This document shows positions 60,512-64,000 of a stretch of 64,000 nt of DNA, piece after piece; the stretch's first letter is position 1; each line of letters opens with the position of its first letter. This stretch comes from Flavobacteriales bacterium UBA1986. GTDB lineage: Bacteria > Bacteroidota > Bacteroidia > Flavobacteriales_G > Salibacteraceae. The translations under genes were made by a program, and so were the position numbers. The notes under the pieces were generated by a model. It searched no databases, had not been told where the DNA came from, and saw nothing but the letters and a program-made list of their open reading frames with translations. Where the stretch lies: positions 62,001 to 126,000 of the forward strand of contig DDDG01000029.1 of assembly GCA_002336245.1 (NCBI GenBank), given 5' to 3'.

Positions 60512-60641
60512 GTTCCCTTTTCTTCGATTCAAATTGTTAAATGTGAGGAACGGTTATACGTTCTATCGATGTTCCAACCTAACTTGGGCCTTAAGTTCGC
60601 CTTTATCTCTAAAAGGTATCGGGTCGAACCATTGAATTTAG

Positions 60642-61181
60642 ATGAAACCGACGCTCTATTTTCTGCTAGCATTCTGCCTGATCATACCTGCTTGTAAGCA
60701 AGATCAACGTCCAGCTGCAAAAAAGCCGACCAAAGGGAGGGTCATTCTTCAGAACAAACCCGAGGGATATGTCGAGGAATCACTTGCCGCCAGTATTGGA
60801 CCCAATCGTAAGTATAATTTGACGCTGAGTCGCTACTGCCTTATGGACCGAGGGTTTGAAGTGGTATTTCCACTAGAGAATGGCGACACAAGTGTGGTGA
60901 ATTTTCGCGATTGGAAAGTGAGCTTTGAGCTGTTGGAAGGAGATCAGCTCATTGTGAAGGAAGAGTTTGACAAGTATGTCTTTAAGACGCACATTCCAAA
61001 TGATGATGCACTCAATTTTTCGTTCATATCAAAGGTTGACGTGGCAGGCTACAATGCACTAGAAGATCGAGTTCACATCAAATGCTTGCTCCTAAGCGTA
61101 AGGTCAAACACGGGCTATTATTTTGATTTGCGCATAGGTCCAAATGGCATTGAGCGCATCGATAAGGTTGAGATCACCTAA
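60642..61181 (+). CDS. Small lipoprotein of unknown function
   Basis: A 179-aa protein with a lipoprotein signal ending LIIPAC (Cys18). The mature region is basic near its start, then beta-rich (NLTLSRYCLMDRGFEVVFPL). Nothing in it identifies a family. Separate from the previous gene by 130 nt, converges on the LysR gene. Confidence 0.7.
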   Translation: MKPTLYFLLAFCLIIPACKQDQRPAAKKPTKGRVILQNKPEGYVEESLAASIGPNRKYNLTLSRYCLMDRGFEVVFPLENGDTSVVNFRDWKVSFELLEGDQLIVKEEFDKYVFKTHIPNDDALNFSFISKVDVAGYNALEDRVHIKCLLLSVRSNTGYYFDLRIGPNGIERIDKVEIT

Positions 61182-61236
61182 ACCAACTGACCCATTGAAT
61201 TTCGCTCATCCGGAAACCTTATACTAAGCGAAGGGA

Positions 61237-62136
61237 TTAGAAGTATCGCTCTAAAATGCTCCCACGATGATCTTCAATGTATTGAAGTAAGGCAGTAGCC
61301 GATGGGCTCAGGCGTTTATTCTTTTGATAAACTAGGTTCCAATTTGTTTTGATCGGCAAACCTTGAATGGGAAAGACGTGTAGACTTTTATTGGCCAATT
61401 CATTTTTTAGCCCAATAATCGGCATCACCGAAAATCCAATTCCTGCAAGAACGGCTTGTTTCACCGCTTCATTGGAAACGAGCTCCATACGTTTATAACC
61501 TTCAATTTTTTGCTTGTTTAAAAAGCCCTCCATCGCTGCTCTTGTCGCTGAGCCTTCTTCTCGAAAGATGAGCGTGAGCTCTGGAAGAGTTTTCTTGTTG
61601 ACCACTAAATCTTTGAATTCGGATTGCCCGACAAGAACGAGCTCATTTTCCAAGAGTTCAAGTGTCTTCACCTCTACATTCTTTGGAAGAACAGAAACCA
61701 GTGAAAAATCACTCTCGTTTGAATTCAAGCCTTCAATTACTTTCTGTTTGTTCGAAACATCGATTTTGATATCTACCTCGGGATGTTGAGACATAAACCC
61801 CTCAAGAAAGTATGGAATTACATACTTGGCTGTAGAGACGACTGAAATCTTTAACTCTCCTGTGAGCAAGCCCTTAAAGGCATTTGTTGTGAACCTTATT
61901 TCTTCGGCTTCATTCAGGACATTCTTGCTGAGTTCGGCGATCCGTTGGCCAAAATTTGTGATGTATAGTTGACGTCCAACTACTTCCGTAAGAGGAATTT
62001 CAAATTGATCTTGAAGTTTCTTCAGCTGAATTGAAACTGCGGGTTGACTTAGGTGAAGCTCTTCTGAAGCCCGCGTGACGCTTCTTAGTTCTACAATCTT
62101 GATGAAGACTTTTAGCTGATGGAGAGTGTAATTCAT
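61237..62136 (-). CDS. LysR-family transcriptional regulator
   Basis: A 299-aa protein: N-terminal winged HTH (residues 1-60, QLKVFIKIVELRSVTRASEELHLSQPAVSIQLKKL split across the HTH), then a periplasmic-binding-like effector domain. No cysteines, so it is not an OxyR-type sensor. Start at the ATG 62136 preferred to 62178. It is divergent from a small unknown gene, with 88 bp between; LysR regulators usually control the divergent neighbour and themselves. Confidence 0.92.
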   Translation of the reverse strand: MNYTLHQLKVFIKIVELRSVTRASEELHLSQPAVSIQLKKLQDQFEIPLTEVVGRQLYITNFGQRIAELSKNVLNEAEEIRFTTNAFKGLLTGELKISVVSTAKYVIPYFLEGFMSQHPEVDIKIDVSNKQKVIEGLNSNESDFSLVSVLPKNVEVKTLELLENELVLVGQSEFKDLVVNKKTLPELTLIFREEGSATRAAMEGFLNKQKIEGYKRMELVSNEAVKQAVLAGIGFSVMPIIGLKNELANKSLHVFPIQGLPIKTNWNLVYQKNKRLSPSATALLQYIEDHRGSILERYF

Positions 62137-62145
62137 AACTATTAG

Positions 62146-62153
62146 CAAATGTA
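62146..62153 (-). promoter_or_regulatory. -7 element TACATTTG of the lysR gene
   Basis: Exact TAnnTTTG, ending 9 nt before the lysR ATG on the minus strand. Confidence 0.6.
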
Positions 62154-62177
62154 TATCATAAAAAGAATAAATTATCA
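62154..62177. repeat. Direct repeat TATCA in the lysR divergent intergenic region
   Basis: TATCA occurs at 62154-62158 and 62173-62177, 19 nt apart (close to two helical turns), between the lysR promoter element and the divergent gene. It may contribute to LysR binding, but the sites are short. Confidence 0.3.
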
Positions 62178-62224
62178 CTTATTGATCTTTTGCCCCAGAT
62201 TTGCATCAAACAAAAAACATCCTT

Positions 62225-62512
62225 ATGACACTTATTTCGGAAAATGTGGAAACACAGGTGCGCGATTCGCGATACGAGCAAGTAGAAGAACAGTCACAAG
62301 CTAGTTACGACATAAAAAAGTTTTTCGAAAGTTGTTTGAACCAAAAAAGCGGCAGAGATCTTTCCTGCATGAATTGGTTGGATGAGAATACCGTCGAAAT
62401 CTCAGACCTTTCGCCTTACGTCATTCAGCAGCTTGTCCTTGCCTTGAAGGCTTCAACGGGAAAAAATGTTCACATCAAGAAGAAAACGGTAATTAGCATT
62501 TCAAATAACTAG
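62225..62512 (+). CDS. Small protein of unknown function divergent from lysR
   Basis: A 95-aa cytoplasmic protein from ATG 62225 (an upstream TTG would lie in the promoter). It has an acidic helical N-terminus and a C-terminal part (LSPYVIQQLVLALKASTGKN) with alternating hydrophobic residues; two cysteines. No family recognised. Divergence from a LysR regulator suggests it is the controlled target. Confidence 0.65.
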   Translation: MTLISENVETQVRDSRYEQVEEQSQASYDIKKFFESCLNQKSGRDLSCMNWLDENTVEISDLSPYVIQQLVLALKASTGKNVHIKKKTVISISNN

Positions 62513-62622
62513 GAGCGCTCCGTTTGCCTTTATTGATGGTTTCTTGGTTAATTAAAATCAAGAGTTATTCTGGTTTATTTTCGTTGGAAAGTCATTTGTG
62601 CGATTCCACCTAAAGAACGAGC

Positions 62623-63102
62623 TTGAACCAAGACTACCAAATTTCTCTTCAAACGGCCCTCGAAAAGAAGGCTGAGAATGCAATTTTCCTTGAAAAAGTC
62701 AAGAATTCTGAGCGTTTGGATGAAGAATTTAAGCGACAGCATGACAATGCTTTCACGAGAATTGATTGTCTTGATTGTGCTAATTGTTGCAAAACAACCT
62801 CTCCAATTTTACTCCAAGATGACTTGGATCGACTCGCCTCTCATTTAAAATTGAGTACAGGTCAGTTCATTCAAAAATTCGTGGAGATGGATGAGGATGG
62901 AGACTTCGTTTTCAACCAAACGCCTTGTCCCTTTTTGGCCTCTGACAATAAATGCAAGGTATATTCTGTTCGTCCAGAAGCGTGCAGCGACTACCCTCAC
63001 ACCAACCGCAAAAATATGCGGGATGTTCTCGACATCGCTTTGGAGAATTCTCTGATTTGCCCAGCAGTGTCAGAAATATTGGACTCCATGAAGAAAGGCT
63101 AG
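62623..63102 (+). CDS. YkgJ-family cysteine-cluster protein
   Basis: A 159-aa protein with C49-x2-C52-x2-C55-C56 in DCLDCANCC, then C102, C111 and C121 in CPFLASDNKCKVY and RPEACSDYP, matching the YkgJ/zinc- or iron-binding cluster (UPF0153). The start is TTG at 62623: a TAA sits four codons upstream and no ATG occurs before residue 89, so the TTG decides the N-terminus. Role unknown. Its 3' end overlaps the GIY-YIG gene by 33 nt on the other strand. Confidence 0.88.
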   Translation: MNQDYQISLQTALEKKAENAIFLEKVKNSERLDEEFKRQHDNAFTRIDCLDCANCCKTTSPILLQDDLDRLASHLKLSTGQFIQKFVEMDEDGDFVFNQTPCPFLASDNKCKVYSVRPEACSDYPHTNRKNMRDVLDIALENSLICPAVSEILDSMKKG

Positions 63103-63330
63103 GGGCACTGTTTGGAGGGCATTGTCAGTCTTGAAGTATTTCTCACGAGCCCTAGCTTTCTCAGAAGAATCGAAAGATTCGGAGTGAATTATTTCCCAAG
63201 GAATGAATGCTTTTGTGGATTTGACCTTACCGGCGTTGTGCTGTTTGAGCCTTGCTAAAAGGTCTTCAGTCATACCTTTGTAGAGGCGATTGTATTCTTT
63301 GGAGTGCAATATGTAGATGAAATAGCTCAT
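63070..63330 (-). CDS. GIY-YIG endonuclease-domain protein (single domain)
   Basis: An 86-aa protein with the UPF0213/YhbQ-like layout: YFIYILHSKEYNRLYKG at the GIY-YIG position (here the second half reads YKG), RLKQHNAGKVKSTK, and EKAREKYFK-like ending. Stand-alone GIY-YIG proteins of this size are common; the function is unclear. The ATG directly follows the T-tract of the tRNA terminator, leaving no room for a ribosome-binding site. Confidence 0.85.
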   Translation of the reverse strand: MSYFIYILHSKEYNRLYKGMTEDLLARLKQHNAGKVKSTKAFIPWEIIHSESFDSSEKARAREKYFKTDNALQTVPLAFLHGVQYF

Positions 63331-63364
63331 AAAAAAGCCCTGAGACGCTATGTCTTCAGGGCTT
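63331..63364 (-). terminator. Intrinsic terminator of the tRNA-Phe gene
   Basis: On the minus strand AAGCCCTG and AGAC pair with GTCT and CAGGGCTT around a 5-nt loop with one bulged A, followed by six T. It ends tRNA transcription right before the GIY-YIG gene. Confidence 0.85.
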
Positions 63365-63370
63365 TACTTG

Positions 63371-63443
<73 letters not shown>

Positions 63444-63485
63444 TCCTAAGATTCGATTGGGTTTAACTCTTTCGAAATCGGGTGG

Positions 63486-63513
63486 CAAATCTAAAAATTT
63501 TCTCATTCCACAA
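63486..63513 (-). promoter_or_regulatory. Promoter of tRNA-Phe
   Basis: Minus-strand TTG (63513-63511), 17 nt, then TAGATTTG (63493-63486). The inferred start gives a leader of about 36 nt before the mature tRNA, to be removed by RNase P. Confidence 0.65.
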
Positions 63514-63553
63514 TCTACTCGTGCTCAACTCATTCAAAGCCTTGTGGAATCTA

Positions 63554-63561
63554 TACTTTTG
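63554..63561 (+). promoter_or_regulatory. -7 element TACTTTTG of coaX
   Basis: Exact TAnnTTTG, ending 7 nt before the GTG start of coaX; no -33 TTG at usual spacing. Confidence 0.45.
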
Positions 63562-63568
63562 GGACCTT

Positions 63569-64000
63569 GTGAAAAGACTTTGCATCGATGTAGGAAACAG
63601 TAGAACGAAGTTGGCGTCATTTTCTGGCGGCGAGTTGATCGATTCTTGGGCCATTGAGTCAATTGAGCCTGAATTAATCCGTTCTGAAATAGATTCAATT
63701 GGATGGGATACAGGGATCATAGCCTCGGTATCTACAGACCCAAAAGAAATAGTACAGGTTCAATTCGAAGACCGATTGCTTCCATTTTCGTTCGATTTGA
63801 AGTTACCTGTTGAGAATCATTATAAATCTGCATCCTTAGGGCACGATAGATTTTGCAGCGCCGTGGGTGCCTGGGAACATTTTAATGGTACGAATACCCT
63901 CTGCATTGATTTGGGCAGTTGCATCACCTTTGATTTAATTGTGAATCAAAATTTTGTTGGGGGAAAAATTTCACCTGGCTTGGAGATGCGACTTGCAGCC
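63569..64000 (+). CDS. coaX: Type III pantothenate kinase (partial, runs off the right edge)
   Basis: The first 144 codons of a CoaX protein. It begins at GTG (63569) with KRLCIDVGNSRTKLASFSGG, the ATP-binding opening of the ASKHA fold, and contains GHDRFCSAVGAWE (CoaX GxDR motif), CIDLGSCITFDL (phosphate-2 motif) and GGKISPGLEMRL. It phosphorylates pantothenate, the first step of CoA synthesis. No stop occurs before the window end. Confidence 0.95.
   Translation, partial: MKRLCIDVGNSRTKLASFSGGELIDSWAIESIEPELIRSEIDSIGWDTGIIASVSTDPKEIVQVQFEDRLLPFSFDLKLPVENHYKSASLGHDRFCSAVGAWEHFNGTNTLCIDLGSCITFDLIVNQNFVGGKISPGLEMRLAA

Noticed and set aside
61198..61234. TTCGCT and AGCGAA arms between the convergent lipoprotein and lysR genes
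   Set aside because: The arms are short, the loop exceeds 20 nt and no T run follows, so it is not a credible terminator.

Overview
The window is a compact chromosomal segment from a member of the Bacteroidota, most likely a free-living, probably marine, Flavobacteriales bacterium. The evidence is the gene content and order: a purH-mreB-mreC-mreD-PBP2-rodA cluster, an ftsX-DUF3098-uppP-truB-queA cluster, a two-gene (split) methionine synthase, proteins with type IX secretion (T9SS) tails, and Wzi-family barrels. Many operons also carry the Bacteroidota-type -7 promoter element TAnnTTTG, and Shine-Dalgarno sites are mostly absent. No insertion sequence, prophage, CRISPR array or clear island is visible. 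No gene-free stretch exceeds 300 bases. The largest gaps are 4038-4284 (SAM riboswitch and terminator), 44241-44478 (purH/sigma-factor divergence), 8195-8380 (candidate operator and tolC promoter) and 57904-58070 (nothing recognised).

Layout. 1-4037: the tail of an unknown gene, then a cytochrome oxidase assembly operon (ctaB, two subunit III genes, subunit IV, a cysteine-free SCO-like protein, DUF420, a small CxxC membrane protein). 4058-7940: promoter, SAM-I riboswitch, intrinsic terminator and split metH. 7970-11786: glutaredoxin, TolC-HlyD export pair, tsaB. 11844-15379: minus-strand secreted proteins and lipoproteins, including a DUF255/YyaL-type thioredoxin-domain protein. 15501-22412: two giant secreted proteins with lamin-tail and fibronectin modules, the second with a T9SS tail. 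22489-26215: queA, truB, uppP, DUF3098, ftsX. 26320-30187: cysC divergent from deoC and a tandem aldehyde dehydrogenase pair whose second member has no catalytic half. 30289-37204: surface-polysaccharide operon cysQ-gmd-fcl-wzi-wecA-wzi. 37201-44240: cell-elongation machinery plus purH.

44479-47410 is the most interesting unit: an ECF sigma factor, a protein predicted to run from the cytoplasm through the inner membrane into an outer-membrane beta-barrel (anti-sigma of the dual-membrane-spanning type), and a lipoprotein, all joined by ATGA overlaps. 47401-55273 is mostly housekeeping (trpS, plsC, gatC, S41 protease, ABC exporter, aspS, tadA). 55270-61181: a CarboxypepD_reg-like surface protein, an orphan ArsS radical-SAM enzyme, a PfkB kinase, galactose mutarotase and small secreted proteins. 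61237-64000: a LysR regulator divergent from an unknown small gene, a YkgJ-type Cys-cluster protein, a GIY-YIG protein, tRNA-Phe and the start of coaX.

The -7-like motif TAnnTT(T/C)G lies 4 to 20 nt before many transcription-unit starts, and often only 4 nt before the ATG, which suggests leaderless or nearly leaderless mRNAs. Several convergent genes share overlapping stop codons with no terminator between them. All functional calls rest on motif recognition by eye; no database search was run.
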